Part shown: piece by piece, positions 8,564 through 18,140 of the stretch
Numbering within the stretch: position 1 is the first letter of the stretch
Layout: each line of letters begins with the position of its first letter
Assembly: GCA_900167215.1 (NCBI GenBank)
Contig: FUZS01000005.1
Span: 62,001-126,000, forward strand
Direction of reading: 5' to 3'
Source: [Eubacterium] yurii
GTDB taxonomy: Bacteria > Bacillota > Clostridia > Peptostreptococcales > Filifactoraceae
DNA length: 64,000 nucleotides
Position numbers and translations under genes: made by a program
The notes under the pieces: model-generated
Told to the model about the DNA's origin: nothing
Databases searched by the model: none
What the model saw: only the letters and a program-made list of their open reading frames with translations

Positions 8564-9568
8564 TTATGCCTTGTTTTTACGTTGTCTTTCTTCAGTTATC
8601 TTGATTGCTTCCATAGATGATATTATGCAAAGCTTGTATACATCTTCTTCATTACAACCTCTTGAAAGGTCATTTACAGGTGAATTAAGACCTTGAAGTA
8701 TAGGTCCTATAGCTTCAAATTTTCCTAATCTTTGTGCTATCTTGTATCCTATGTTTCCTGCTTGTATGTCAGGGAAGATAAATACATTTGCCTTTCCAGC
8801 AACAGGAGAAGTCTTTAATTTTTTTGCTGCAACTTCAGGGACGAAGGCTGCATCAAATTGAAGTTCACCGTCTATTACAAGTTCAGGATATTTTTCTTTT
8901 GCAATCTCGTATCCACGTCTCACCTTGTCAACCATAGGTCCTTTTCCTGAGCCTTTTGTTGAGAAGCTAAGCATTGCGACCCTTGGTGTAATACCGTAGT
9001 TTTTAGCAGTTTCTGCTGTTTGCTTTGCTATTTCAGCCAAATCTTCAGCAGTAGGGTCTATATTTATTGCACAATCTCCAAATACATATAATTCCTTATC
9101 TCTTATTAGCAAAAATCCGCCGGAAACCTTTGAGTATTCCGGTTTTACCTTTATAATTTGAAGAGCGGGTTTTACAGTTTCGCCTGTAGTGTGAATTGCC
9201 CCTGATACAAGTCCGTCAGCTCTTTGAGTATATACGAGCATTGTTCCGAAGTAGTTTTCATCTTTTATAAGCTCTCTTGCTTCTTCTTCAGTAAGTTTAC
9301 CCTTTCTTCTTTCCACCAAGGCTGAAATCAGTTCTTCTCTTTCTTCATAAGTATCAGGATCTATAATTTGTACTCTTTCCATATCTATCCCGTTTTCTTT
9401 TGCTATTTGTAATATCTTATCTCTTTTACCAAGTACAATCGGCTCCATAATGCTGTTATTTTTCAGTCTTGCAGCAGCACCTATAACTCTTATATCATTA
9501 CCTTCAGGCAATACTATCTTATGTTGATATCTTCTGACTATCCTCTCAGCATCATAAAAAAATGACAT
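8564..9568 (-). CDS. pta: Phosphate acetyltransferase
   Basis: A 334-aa short-form Pta with no N-terminal regulatory P-loop domain. It converts acetyl-CoA and phosphate to acetyl-phosphate and CoA, feeding ATP formation by acetate kinase during fermentation. Family marks are KIVLPEGNDIRVIGAAARL at the start, DGLVSGAIHTTGETVKPALQ, VAMLSFSTKGSG and FPDIQAGNIGYKIAQRL. No ackA is adjacent. ATG follows TAGGAGG. The small cysteine-motif gene lies 43 bp downstream and is probably in the same transcript. Confidence 0.95.
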   Translation of the reverse strand: MSFFYDAERIVRRYQHKIVLPEGNDIRVIGAAARLKNNSIMEPIVLGKRDKILQIAKENGIDMERVQIIDPDTYEEREELISALVERRKGKLTEEEARELIKDENYFGTMLVYTQRADGLVSGAIHTTGETVKPALQIIKVKPEYSKVSGGFLLIRDKELYVFGDCAINIDPTAEDLAEIAKQTAETAKNYGITPRVAMLSFSTKGSGKGPMVDKVRRGYEIAKEKYPELVIDGELQFDAAFVPEVAAKKLKTSPVAGKANVFIFPDIQAGNIGYKIAQRLGKFEAIGPILQGLNSPVNDLSRGCNEEDVYKLCIISSMEAIKITEERQRKNKA

Positions 9569-9861
9569 CTTTTCCTCCTAAGTTATTTTAAATATCTAAA
9601 TATCGTGTGAAATGTGACGGTATTTATTAAATAAATAGTTGATTAATATAATGAAACATAGATATATCAATAGTGTACATATGTTTTTCTGCTCCACTTT
9701 CTATTTTAGTAGCTTAAAAATATTTGTCAAGTATAAATTTATAAAGATATTTATGATTTTTAGATAAAACTATGTGTGAAATTCAATATATTTGCTAAAT
9801 CACATTAGTAAAATTCTCTTTATTAAAATTAAGCTATAATATTATAGATTATGTGCTTATA

Positions 9862-10053
9862 TCAAATTTCGTCTATAAATTCTATCTGTCTTTTTATCTG
9901 TCTTATCTCTTCTTCCAATAACTGTACTCTAAGCTCCAAATCCAAGTTTTTATTTTGACCCTTGTTTAAGAATTTTATGAGAAAAAAAACAAGCATAAAG
10001 GGAATTAATACTATCATCAATCCGATGAATATGGACGTTATGGGTATCATCAT
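9862..10053 (-). CDS. Small membrane protein with cytoplasmic coiled coil
   Basis: A 63-aa protein: one long hydrophobic segment (residues about 4-29), a short basic linker (KFLNKGQNKN) and a charged heptad-like helix to the end. The layout recalls phage-shock PspB-like peptides, but similarity is too slight to assign it. ATG follows AAAGGAG at a good distance. It is 43 bp downstream of engB and probably belongs to that operon. Confidence 0.55.
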   Translation of the reverse strand: MMIPITSIFIGLMIVLIPFMLVFFLIKFLNKGQNKNLDLELRVQLLEEEIRQIKRQIEFIDEI

Positions 10054-10096
10054 ATATGGATATCTCCTTTATAAATGATTGTAAATATAGAGGCTC

Positions 10097-10684
10097 TTAT
10101 AGCAAAATCACTGTTTCCATATAATTGGACAGTTCTTCTATACCGTTTTTGTTTAGGGAAGATACAGGGAATATCTTCATTTCATCTTTTATCTGCAAGA
10201 ATTTCTTCATTAGAGAAAAGGACTTTTGATAAGCACCTCTTGAGATTTTATCGGATTTAGTTGCTATTATATCCACTGGGATGTTGTAATATTTACAATA
10301 GTCATACATTTGTTTATCTGAAGCCTTGGGCTCGTGTCTTATGTCAAGCAGCAAAAAGACATGCTTTAAATTCTTACTTTTTGAAAAGTAAAGCTCCATA
10401 GTTTTACCCCACGATTCCTGCTCGGTTTTCGACAGTTTTGCGTAGCCATAACCGGGCAGGTCTACAAGGTAAAAACTATCGTTGATTATGAAGAAGTTGA
10501 TAGTCCTCGTCTTTCCTGGAGTACCTGAGACTCTTGCCAGTGATTTTCTGTTTAAAAGTGAATTTATAAGCGAGGATTTGCCCACGTTAGAGCGTCCTGC
10601 CAAAGCTATGCATGGCAGATTGTCATCTGGATAAAATTTCGGATCTGTGGCGCTTGTTTGTATCTTTGCACTTTTTATTACCAT
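10097..10684 (-). CDS. engB: Ribosome biogenesis GTPase EngB/YsxC
   Basis: A 195-aa TrmE-Era-EngA-like GTPase. G1 is GRSNVGKSSLIN, G2 lies in SGTPGKTRTINF, G3 is DLPGYGYAK and G4 is TKSD. YsxC is needed for late assembly of the 50S subunit and is usually essential. Its first codons overlap the end of trmN6 by 7 nt, indicating translational coupling. In many Firmicutes this gene follows lon or clpX; here it ends the tmk-holB cluster instead. Confidence 0.93.
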   Translation of the reverse strand: MVIKSAKIQTSATDPKFYPDDNLPCIALAGRSNVGKSSLINSLLNRKSLARVSGTPGKTRTINFFIINDSFYLVDLPGYGYAKLSKTEQESWGKTMELYFSKSKNLKHVFLLLDIRHEPKASDKQMYDYCKYYNIPVDIIATKSDKISRGAYQKSFSLMKKFLQIKDEMKIFPVSSLNKNGIEELSNYMETVILL

Positions 10685-11427
10685 ATCTCTGCTTCCAGCT
10701 CCTTTTTATCATAAATTTTTTGCACATCCTCCGTATATTTACCGTCATCTTGGTGCACAATAAGCGGAGTTAACATGCGTATCTCAGGTTTTGCATTTTT
10801 AACAAACTTTAAAAGAATCATATTTGCGCTTTTTCCAACGCAAGGGTATATCATCTGCAATTCTTTGACTTCCAGTTTGTTTTTTCTGCCCTCGTAAATT
10901 ATATCAGACAGCCTTGAGGGGCGATGTATCATAAACATCTTGCCGTTGGGCTTGAGTAAGTCGCTTGATACTTTCATTATATCAGCAATATCGCAAAAAA
11001 TCTCATTTCTTGATATCATCATACTTTCATTACCGCTTAACAGTTTTTCTTTGGGCATATAAGGGGGATTGCTTGTTATTATGTCAATAGAATGTCTTGG
11101 GATAAAGTCAAGCGAGTCCTTCAAGTTGATATTGAGAATTTCAATGTCGCCTTGAAAATTATTAAGTTCTACACTTCGCCTTGCCATGTCAGCGATATGC
11201 TCCTGTATTTCTATCGCATAGACCTTGCCTATATTTGACTTTGCCTTTAGCAATATGGGTATTATTCCTGTACCTGTACCTAAATCTGCAACTGTATCAT
11301 TTTTCTTGTATTTTACAAAGTTTGCAAGAAGCACAGCATCAATTCCGAATTTGAATCCGCTTTTTTTTTGTATTATCTTACAGTTTTTAATCTGCAAGTC
11401 GTCTAAAGTTTCATCTTCTAATATCAT
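10678..11427 (-). CDS. tRNA1(Val) (adenine(37)-N6)-methyltransferase-like (YabB)
   Basis: A 249-aa class I SAM-dependent methyltransferase. The SAM-binding motif is VADLGTGTGIIPILL and the adenine/N6-type catalytic motif NPPY lies in ITSNPPYMPKE. This is the TrmN6/YabB family, which modifies A37 of tRNA-Val in E. coli; the target in Firmicutes is less certain. The yabB gene follows holB and ricT in B. subtilis as well, which supports the call. It is 2 bp from ricT and overlaps engB. Confidence 0.85.
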   Translation of the reverse strand: MILEDETLDDLQIKNCKIIQKKSGFKFGIDAVLLANFVKYKKNDTVADLGTGTGIIPILLKAKSNIGKVYAIEIQEHIADMARRSVELNNFQGDIEILNINLKDSLDFIPRHSIDIITSNPPYMPKEKLLSGNESMMISRNEIFCDIADIMKVSSDLLKPNGKMFMIHRPSRLSDIIYEGRKNKLEVKELQMIYPCVGKSANMILLKFVKNAKPEIRMLTPLIVHQDDGKYTEDVQKIYDKKELEAEIW

Positions 11428-11429
11428 CT

Positions 11430-12311
11430 TTAATCTTCCAGTTTTTTCAATTCTTCTTCGCTTATCTGTTCATCAGAGTCATGTACAGCTCGTGCGAGTT
11501 TTAGTACCTTTATGTCACTTAAGTGAAAGTCTTTAAACTGTACATTGCCATCTTCAGTTTCAAGCAGTACCTTGACTTTTTCAAGTAAGGTAGCTCTTTG
11601 TATAACCTTCCCCTTGCCTTCAGGAGTCATCACTATGGAATTTTCTGTAGGCATCTTCTTTATTATTCCTTCGTAATTTTCGTTTTCGTATTTCAGACAG
11701 CAAAATAATCTTCCGCAAGTGCCTGAAATCTTACCGGGATTTAGCGATAGACCTTGGTCTTTTGCCATTTTTATGGTTACAGGCTCGAAGTCTCCCATCC
11801 ATCTTTTACAGCAATACTCTCTTCCGCATGGACCGAAACCTCCCAGTTTTTTGGCTTCATCACGTACGCCTATTTGTCTTAGTTCTATTCTTGTTCTAAA
11901 GACAGATGCCAAGTCTCTGACAAGTTCTCTAAAGTCGACTCTTCCATCAGCAGTAAAGTAAAAAATCAACTTTGTCTTGTCAAAGGTGTATTCATTGTCG
12001 ATAAGGTTCATATCCAAGCCGTGCTGAGCAACCTTTTGTCTGCATATCTCCATTGCTTCACTTGCATCCCTGAGATTTTTTTCGTATGTCTTTATATCAT
12101 CGTAGTTGGCAAGTCTAAGTACAGGCTTTAGCGGGTGAATGAGTTTTTCTTCACTCATAAGTTTTTGTTCCACTGCTACTGTAGCATATTCTATACCTCT
12201 TGCGGTCTCAACTATTACCTTGCTTCCTACCTCATATTTTTCGTTATTGCAACATTCAAAGTGGTAAATCTTACCTACTTGTTTGAATTTTACACCTACT
12301 ACTTTTTTCAA
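11430..12311 (-). CDS. ricT: PSP1-domain protein RicT/YaaT
   Basis: A 293-aa protein with an N-terminal PSP1 domain (GVKFKQVGKIYHFECCNNEKYEVGSKVIVET region) and the cysteine signatures CGREYCCKRW and CGRLFCCLKYENENY. In B. subtilis YaaT (RicT) forms a complex with RicA and RicF that carries Fe-S clusters and controls RNA maturation through RNase Y, and so sporulation and competence. The start is TTG, sharing TTGA with the holB stop and preceded by GGAGG inside holB, so translation is coupled. Confidence 0.9.
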   Translation of the reverse strand: MKKVVGVKFKQVGKIYHFECCNNEKYEVGSKVIVETARGIEYATVAVEQKLMSEEKLIHPLKPVLRLANYDDIKTYEKNLRDASEAMEICRQKVAQHGLDMNLIDNEYTFDKTKLIFYFTADGRVDFRELVRDLASVFRTRIELRQIGVRDEAKKLGGFGPCGREYCCKRWMGDFEPVTIKMAKDQGLSLNPGKISGTCGRLFCCLKYENENYEGIIKKMPTENSIVMTPEGKGKVIQRATLLEKVKVLLETEDGNVQFKDFHLSDIKVLKLARAVHDSDEQISEEELKKLED

Positions 12312-13114
12312 ATCCTAACCTCCATAATATTAAGCAACATGGTCTCCATAGTCATTGAAAAACTGCAATTATTATTGAGTTTTATCCTTGAGCGTTCTAC
12401 CAAGTCCAATATTGCGAGGAGTTCATAATATGTGAACTTTGAAACTATGTCGTGAATATATTTATTTTGTTTGCATTCGTTTTGAATCAGACTTACACTT
12501 TCCTTTGCCAACATCATATTTCTTAGGCTATCCAGCAGGAAAGTCAGATAGTCGTCAACATCGTCTTTGAGTTTTTTAATATCTTGGATGTATTCTATCA
12601 TCTGTACCTCATCTTTTGAAACCAGGATGTCAAGCAATTTTTTTACAGACAAGAGTATATCATCGTTTTGGTATATATCCTGAACATCTTCATCGAAAAA
12701 ATAAGTGATACATCTTGAACGGATGGTATCCAGAAAAGTGGAAGCATTATAAGTAAGCAGTATGAATATAACATCTGAGGGAGGCTCTTCCAATGTCTTT
12801 AAAAATGCGTTTTGCATTGAGATATTAAACTTTGATGAATCTTCAAAGAGATATATTTTCTTTGATTTAAAAGGTTTTACCCTACAATTTTTTATGATAT
12901 TTCTAATAGTATCTATGCTCATTTCCTCTTTTTTTATGCTCGTAAAATCAGGGGTATTTTCAAGATTATCAGTTTGTAAAATATATTCACTTATTTCACG
13001 GGCAAGTTTAAGAGCTGAATTTTGATCCTTGCTCTCAAAGATATATGAGTTTTTTAAATGATTTTCGTCATATTCTTCCAAGAGTATTTCTTTTATTCTT
13101 TCGATTTTCTTCAT
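12308..13114 (-). CDS. holB: DNA polymerase III delta-prime-like subunit
   Basis: A 268-aa clamp-loader-type protein. It has the delta-prime core (AFLKTLEEPPSDVIFILLTYNASTFLDTIRSRC), with the SRC motif that supplies the arginine finger. The N-terminal ATPase region is shortened and I see no clear Walker A, as is usual for delta-prime subunits. It loads the sliding clamp with DnaX and HolA. The position between tmk and ricT matches the conserved Firmicute cluster. Confidence 0.85.
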   Translation of the reverse strand: MKKIERIKEILLEEYDENHLKNSYIFESKDQNSALKLAREISEYILQTDNLENTPDFTSIKKEEMSIDTIRNIIKNCRVKPFKSKKIYLFEDSSKFNISMQNAFLKTLEEPPSDVIFILLTYNASTFLDTIRSRCITYFFDEDVQDIYQNDDILLSVKKLLDILVSKDEVQMIEYIQDIKKLKDDVDDYLTFLLDSLRNMMLAKESVSLIQNECKQNKYIHDIVSKFTYYELLAILDLVERSRIKLNNNCSFSMTMETMLLNIMEVRI

Positions 13115-13127
13115 AAAAATACCTTTA

Positions 13128-13781
13128 TTACAGATTATTTAATATAAGGCGATGTATGTCATCTACAGATTTAAGATATCCATCTTCTTCACAATCTATA
13201 TGACACCATCCGTATTTTTTTGCGACAAATTTCGCATTTTCGTAGACTTTTTCAAGATAATCTCTGCTGTTTTCATGTATATCCACATCAAGATCAGTTT
13301 TAGCAGATCTTTTTTTCATTAATTTATATGAAATTTCAAAAGGTAAATCTAAAAAAAAGACCTTGTCAGGTTTAGGCAGTTTGTACAAGTTGAATTCAAA
13401 GTCGTACAGCCAGTCCAAAAACTGTGATTTCTCATCTATATTATCGTATTTTCCTGCCTGATATACCATGTTTGAAGTGGTGTACCTATCAGCTATTATA
13501 ATGTAGTCATTATTGTAATATTGTTCTATCTCAGTCTTAAATGTAGCATATCTGTCAACTGCAAAAAAAGTTGAAGTGATATAGGGATTTACATCTTCCG
13601 GATTTTTGCCGAAATCTCCTTTAAGGTACATCTTGACAAGTGACGAAGTGGCACTTTTATAATTTGGGAACTCTACCTTAAGTACTTTATTTTCTTTTTT
13701 TAGATGTTTATAAAGCAAATTGGATTGAGTTGCTTTACCGCAGGCGTCACTGCCTGATTCTATAACATAAAATTTTCCCAT
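13128..13781 (-). CDS. tmk: Thymidylate kinase, variant type
   Basis: A 217-aa dTMP kinase-like protein. The P-loop region reads ESGSDACGKATQSNLL rather than the usual EGxDGAGKTTQ, so the lysine is kept while the following Thr is Ala. The DRY motif is present (IIADRYTTSNMVYQ) and so is a LID-like segment (MKKRSAKTDLDVDIHE). It should make dTDP from dTMP. It leads the cluster with holB 14 bp downstream, which supports the assignment despite the altered loop. Confidence 0.85.
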   Translation of the reverse strand: MGKFYVIESGSDACGKATQSNLLYKHLKKENKVLKVEFPNYKSATSSLVKMYLKGDFGKNPEDVNPYITSTFFAVDRYATFKTEIEQYYNNDYIIIADRYTTSNMVYQAGKYDNIDEKSQFLDWLYDFEFNLYKLPKPDKVFFLDLPFEISYKLMKKRSAKTDLDVDIHENSRDYLEKVYENAKFVAKKYGWCHIDCEEDGYLKSVDDIHRLILNNL

Positions 13782-14097
13782 AAAAACCTACTTGTATTTT
13801 TTATTGATAGCAATTAAATTTTTAAATTAGTCAATCTTTTTCAAATATTATTATACAAAAATTATATAAGTTTGTAAAATATTTTAATAAATTTTTAAGT
13901 CTATGTTTAATAAATTTTTAAACACTTGGGTGTAAAATATCAATTCATAAGCTTTTATGATAAACTTTGTATCCATATCTTTGCTTTTTAATTTTAGACT
14001 GCTTAAATTTGGGTATAAACAAAGCATTCAGGAAGATTTTATCAAAAAAATATTGAAAATTATCATAAATTGATTTATTATACTGAAAGGTGATTAA
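13782..14097. other. Intergenic region between divergent tmk and ftsH
   Basis: Very AT-rich, no ORF with a ribosome site and no stable hairpin that I can see. It must hold the promoters of both the tmk cluster and the protease gene, but no hexamer pair stands out. Confidence 0.4.
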
Positions 14098-16134
14098 ATG
14101 AAAAAAGACGATGGAAGAAATAAATTAATAAAGTTTTTGCGAAAAAACATGGTTTGGATTGTAATTATCGCATCAGTGTTAGTCTATGCTTATATCAGTG
14201 GTGGCGGTGTTACAGGAAAAACAACTGAAGATAAGAGCCAGACAAAATACGTTTCATATGAAGAATTCAGCAATATGGTGGCAAATAAGGAAATAAGCTA
14301 CGTATTTTCAAGTTCAGGTTCTTCAACGATTCAGTTTTTACCGACAAATGAATATTTACAGAAAAAAGGAGTGGTTTTGACGGAAGAATATCTTCAAATG
14401 ATAGATTCCTATTCAAAATCAAAAGAGACATCTATTGATGAAAAGTTGCTGCCTAAGGAAGGCAGATTCAAGTATGTTACAGAAAATCCGGGCTCTGATA
14501 CATTTAGAGAAAGCCTTTTGAAACAAGGTATAAGGGTTTTTTCTGTAAGAACTTCTCAAACTATGAGTATAATACTTTCTCTTGTGCTCAACTTATTGCC
14601 GTTTATCATACTATTGGGATTTATGTTCAACTTCCAAAGAAGGTTGGAACCGGCAGACAACGAACTTGTTACAGATGTTCCTGATACTAAATTTTCAAAT
14701 ATTGCAGGATATGAAACTCTTAAAAATGACTCAAAGTTCATACTTGACTTTTTGAAAAATCCGAAAGCTTATGAAAAAATCGGTGCAAGACTTCCTAACG
14801 GTGTGCTTTTCTACGGTCCTCCGGGAACAGGTAAGACATTGATGGCAAGAGCGATAGCTGGAGAGGCGAGTGTGCCTTTTTACAAGGTAAACGGCTCTGA
14901 CTTTGTGGAACTTTATGTAGGTTTAGGTGCAAGAAGAGTTAGAAATCTATATAAGACAGCAAGAGAAAATGCACCTTGTATAGTATTTATAGATGAGGTT
15001 GACTCAATAGGTGGAGCAAGAGGCGGATTTAAGGGATCATCTGAAGATGACAAGACTCTTACAGCTTTGCTCAACGAACTTGACGGATTCTCTGCAAAAA
15101 AAGGTGTAATAACAATAGCTGCGACAAACAGATTGCAAGACTTGGACCCAGCCTTGGTACGTCCGGGAAGATTTGACAGACATGTGGCTGTACCTCTACC
15201 TAACAAGGAAGAGAGATTGGAGATTTTGGATCTTTACAAAAACGGTAAGAAATTGTCTCCAAGTATAGATATAGAAAAACTTGCTTCTAAGACTATAGGA
15301 TTCAGTCCGTCTGAGCTTGAAAATCTCTTGAACGAATCAGCAATAAAGGCTGTTACTCGTGGCAGTGAAGTGGTTGAACAACAAGACCTTGACGATTCTT
15401 TCTTAAAGATAATAATCAAGGGTGATAAGAAAGAAGATAAGTATCAAAGTGAAAAAGAAAAGAAAATCATAGCATATCATGAGGCAGGACATGCAATAGT
15501 CGGTCATATGCTTGGTAAACCTATACTTGAAGTAAGCATAATAGGTACTACTTCAGGAGCAGGTGGATATACATTGTCTCAACCTAAGGAAGGTTTGAGA
15601 AGTAAGATGGATATGAAAAATGAAGTCAAGGAGCTTTATGGAGGTAGAGCAGGCGAGACTATGATAGTTGAGTCTGATGACGAGATAACTATAGGTGCTG
15701 TAAGTGATATAGAACAGGCTACTAAGATAATATCGAATTATATAAAGATACTGGGACTCAACGGTTCTTTGATAAACCTTGAAGAATTAGGTATGAGAAG
15801 ACCTAACGATGAGATAATAGAACAGGCTAAACAGATATCAAGCGAACTTTTTGAAGAGACTGTTGCTATACTAAAAGCAAATAGGAGAAAACTTGATAAA
15901 TTGGCTGAGATATTGCTTGACAAATCAATAGTGGATGCAGATTCATTCCTTAAGATTATGAATGAGACTAAAGAAGACGGTGAAATTGAAGAAGTACTTG
16001 AAACTATAGAAACATCTAATGTAATCGAGGAAGATATTGAAGATGGCGACAACTCTCCAAGTAAGTTACAAGGACTTAAGGATAAGCTGTCTAACTTAAA
16101 TGACGATTTACTTTCTCAAAAAAAATTATTTTAA
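14098..16134 (+). CDS. FtsH-type AAA+ zinc metalloprotease
   Basis: A 678-aa membrane-bound ATP-dependent protease. Two transmembrane segments (residues about 17-34 and 155-177) flank an extracytoplasmic domain. The AAA+ domain has Walker A GPPGTGKT, Walker B VFIDEVDS and the RPGRFDR second region of homology. The protease domain has HEAGH at 461-465 and the third zinc ligand in TIGAVSDIEQAT. The pore loop reads ELYVGLGARR where FtsH usually has FVGVGASR, and an acidic tail follows residue 620. It could be the sole FtsH or a diverged paralogue. Confidence 0.9.
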   Translation: MKKDDGRNKLIKFLRKNMVWIVIIASVLVYAYISGGGVTGKTTEDKSQTKYVSYEEFSNMVANKEISYVFSSSGSSTIQFLPTNEYLQKKGVVLTEEYLQMIDSYSKSKETSIDEKLLPKEGRFKYVTENPGSDTFRESLLKQGIRVFSVRTSQTMSIILSLVLNLLPFIILLGFMFNFQRRLEPADNELVTDVPDTKFSNIAGYETLKNDSKFILDFLKNPKAYEKIGARLPNGVLFYGPPGTGKTLMARAIAGEASVPFYKVNGSDFVELYVGLGARRVRNLYKTARENAPCIVFIDEVDSIGGARGGFKGSSEDDKTLTALLNELDGFSAKKGVITIAATNRLQDLDPALVRPGRFDRHVAVPLPNKEERLEILDLYKNGKKLSPSIDIEKLASKTIGFSPSELENLLNESAIKAVTRGSEVVEQQDLDDSFLKIIIKGDKKEDKYQSEKEKKIIAYHEAGHAIVGHMLGKPILEVSIIGTTSGAGGYTLSQPKEGLRSKMDMKNEVKELYGGRAGETMIVESDDEITIGAVSDIEQATKIISNYIKILGLNGSLINLEELGMRRPNDEIIEQAKQISSELFEETVAILKANRRKLDKLAEILLDKSIVDADSFLKIMNETKEDGEIEEVLETIETSNVIEEDIEDGDNSPSKLQGLKDKLSNLNDDLLSQKKLF

Positions 16135-16162
16135 ATAAATTTATTATAAATGTTATGTATTT

Positions 16163-16192
16163 TAAGGCTTAATGCAAAAGTATTAAGCCTTA
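16163..16192 (+). terminator. Hairpin after the FtsH-type gene
   Basis: Perfect 11-bp stem TAAGGCTTAAT / ATTAAGCCTTA with an 8-nt loop, followed by TTCT. The U-tract is weak, so some read-through into proS is possible. Confidence 0.55.
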
Positions 16193-16214
16193 TTCTCGGT
16201 TATAAGGGGGATTT

Positions 16215-17663
16215 ATGGCAAAAAATAAGAAGGAAGAATTTGTAAAAGATATTACCAATATGGAAGATGATTTTGCACAATGGTATACAGATGTAATCAA
16301 AAAGACTGATATGGTAGATTACTCACCTGTTAAGGGCTTCATGGTTATAAAGCCTTACGGCTACGCTATTTGGGAAAATATTCAGTCTTATTTGGACAAG
16401 AGGTTCAAGGAGACAGGACATAAAAATTGCTACTTCCCATTGCTTATACCTGAAAGTCTATTGAATAAGGAAAAAGAACATGTTGAAGGTTTTGCTCCTG
16501 AAGTTGCATGGGTAACTCACGGTGGTCAGGAAGAGCTCGGTGAGAGACTTTGTGTAAGACCTACATCAGAGACTATAATATGTTCAATGTATTCAAAATG
16601 GCTAAGAACATATAGAGAACTTCCATATCTGTACAATCAATGGTGCTCAGTAGTAAGATGGGAAAAGACTACAAGACCTTTCTTAAGAACATCAGAATTC
16701 TTGTGGCAAGAAGGACATACTCTTCATGAGACGGAAGCTGAGGCTCAGGAAGAGACACTTCAAATGCTGGAAATATATACAGAACTTGCTGAAAAAGTGC
16801 TTGCAATCCCAGTGGTAACAGGTATAAAATCTGAGAGCGAAAAGTTTGCCGGAGCTCATGCAACATATACTATAGAGGCTATGATGCACGACGGTAAAGC
16901 TCTGCAATCAGGGACATCTCATAACTTAGGTCAACATTTTACCAAGGCTTTTGATATAACGTATCAAAGCAGGGAAGGAAAGTTGGAAAATCCTTACCAC
17001 ACTTCTTGGGGAGTAAGTACAAGGTTAATAGGTGCTATAATCATGGTTCACGGAGATAACAGAGGTTTGGTTTTACCTCCTGAAATTGCTCCTATACAAG
17101 TTGTAATCATACCTATACAACAACAAAAAGAGGGAGTACTTGACAAGGCGAGAGAAATATATGCTACACTTAAAAATCTTGGAATAAGGGTGGAATTGGA
17201 TGACGATTCTAAGAACTCTACAGGTTGGAAATTCAACGAGTATGAGATGAAGGGTGTACCTTTAAGAATAGAGATAGGACCAAGAGATATACAAAACAAC
17301 ATTGTTTCAATATCAAGAAGAGACACACTTGAAAAAGATCAAATCAACATAGATGAAATAGAAAAAAGTGTGCCAAATTTATTAGCTGACATCCAAAGAG
17401 GGCTTTTTGAAAAAGCACTTAAAAACAGAGAAGAAAAGACTTTTATATGTAAAGATTATGATGAATTTAAAGTGCGTATGGAACAAAATCAGGGATTTGC
17501 AAAGGCAATGTGGTGTGGAGACGCCTCTTGTGAGAAAAAGGTAAAGGAAGAAACAGCTGCAACTATAAGATGCATTCCTTTTGAACAGGAAAAAATATCT
17601 GATGTATGCCCATTCTGTGGAAAAGAAGCTAAACATATGGTATATCTTGCAAAAGCATATTAA
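16215..17663 (+). CDS. proS: Prolyl-tRNA synthetase, archaeal/eukaryote-type (ProS type 3)
   Basis: A 482-aa class II synthetase. It lacks the large editing insertion of the bacterial type and ends with the C-terminal zinc/Tyr domain of type 3 enzymes ([11 protein letters not shown]...CPFCGKEA...AKAY). Motif 2 is seen as [17 protein letters not shown] and motif 3 in the [16 protein letters not shown] region. It charges tRNA-Pro with proline. RBS AAGGGGG. No T-box leader fits in the 80-bp upstream gap. Confidence 0.95.
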   Translation: MAKNKKEEFVKDITNMEDDFAQWYTDVIKKTDMVDYSPVKGFMVIKPYGYAIWENIQSYLDKRFKETGHKNCYFPLLIPESLLNKEKEHVEGFAPEVAWVTHGGQEELGERLCVRPTSETIICSMYSKWLRTYRELPYLYNQWCSVVRWEKTTRPFLRTSEFLWQEGHTLHETEAEAQEETLQMLEIYTELAEKVLAIPVVTGIKSESEKFAGAHATYTIEAMMHDGKALQSGTSHNLGQHFTKAFDITYQSREGKLENPYHTSWGVSTRLIGAIIMVHGDNRGLVLPPEIAPIQVVIIPIQQQKEGVLDKAREIYATLKNLGIRVELDDDSKNSTGWKFNEYEMKGVPLRIEIGPRDIQNNIVSISRRDTLEKDQINIDEIEKSVPNLLADIQRGLFEKALKNREEKTFICKDYDEFKVRMEQNQGFAKAMWCGDASCEKKVKEETAATIRCIPFEQEKISDVCPFCGKEAKHMVYLAKAY

Positions 17664-17744
17664 TTTAAGTAATTTATATTAAAATAGATTTATAAATTGC
17701 TGTAAAATCGTATTTTAGGCTTAAATATAATATATTTTATAAAA

Positions 17745-17782
17745 AATCTTCGCTATTTAAAATTAAATAGATAGCGAAGATT
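17745..17782 (+). terminator. Intrinsic terminator of proS
   Basis: Perfect 12-bp stem AATCTTCGCTAT / ATAGCGAAGATT with a 14-nt AT loop, followed by GTTCTTTTAC. The rest of 17664-18140 is AT-rich DNA without a supported gene. Confidence 0.65.
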
Positions 17783-18140
17783 GTTCTTTTACTTTACAAA
17801 TACATACAATATGATTATAATAAAGGTATACTATAGAATCATAATTATCTCAGAGATAACTGTACTTTTAATAATTTGATTTGTCCTATAAAATTATAAT
17901 CCAAATTAGATAGATTTTATATACTTTCTGCTTAAGTAGATATTTTTATAATATGTTATAGTTGTATTTAAATTCAATAGTAGTTTTATTTAGTGGATAT
18001 CTTTATATATAATAACTTTCCTATAAATTTTAATAATTACAGTAAATGTTAATAAAGTAAAATTATCCATGTTTTATAATAAAGTTTAGTATAACAGTTT
18101 ATTTTTTATAAATTAAATCTTGTAAATCAAAGGAGAATTT

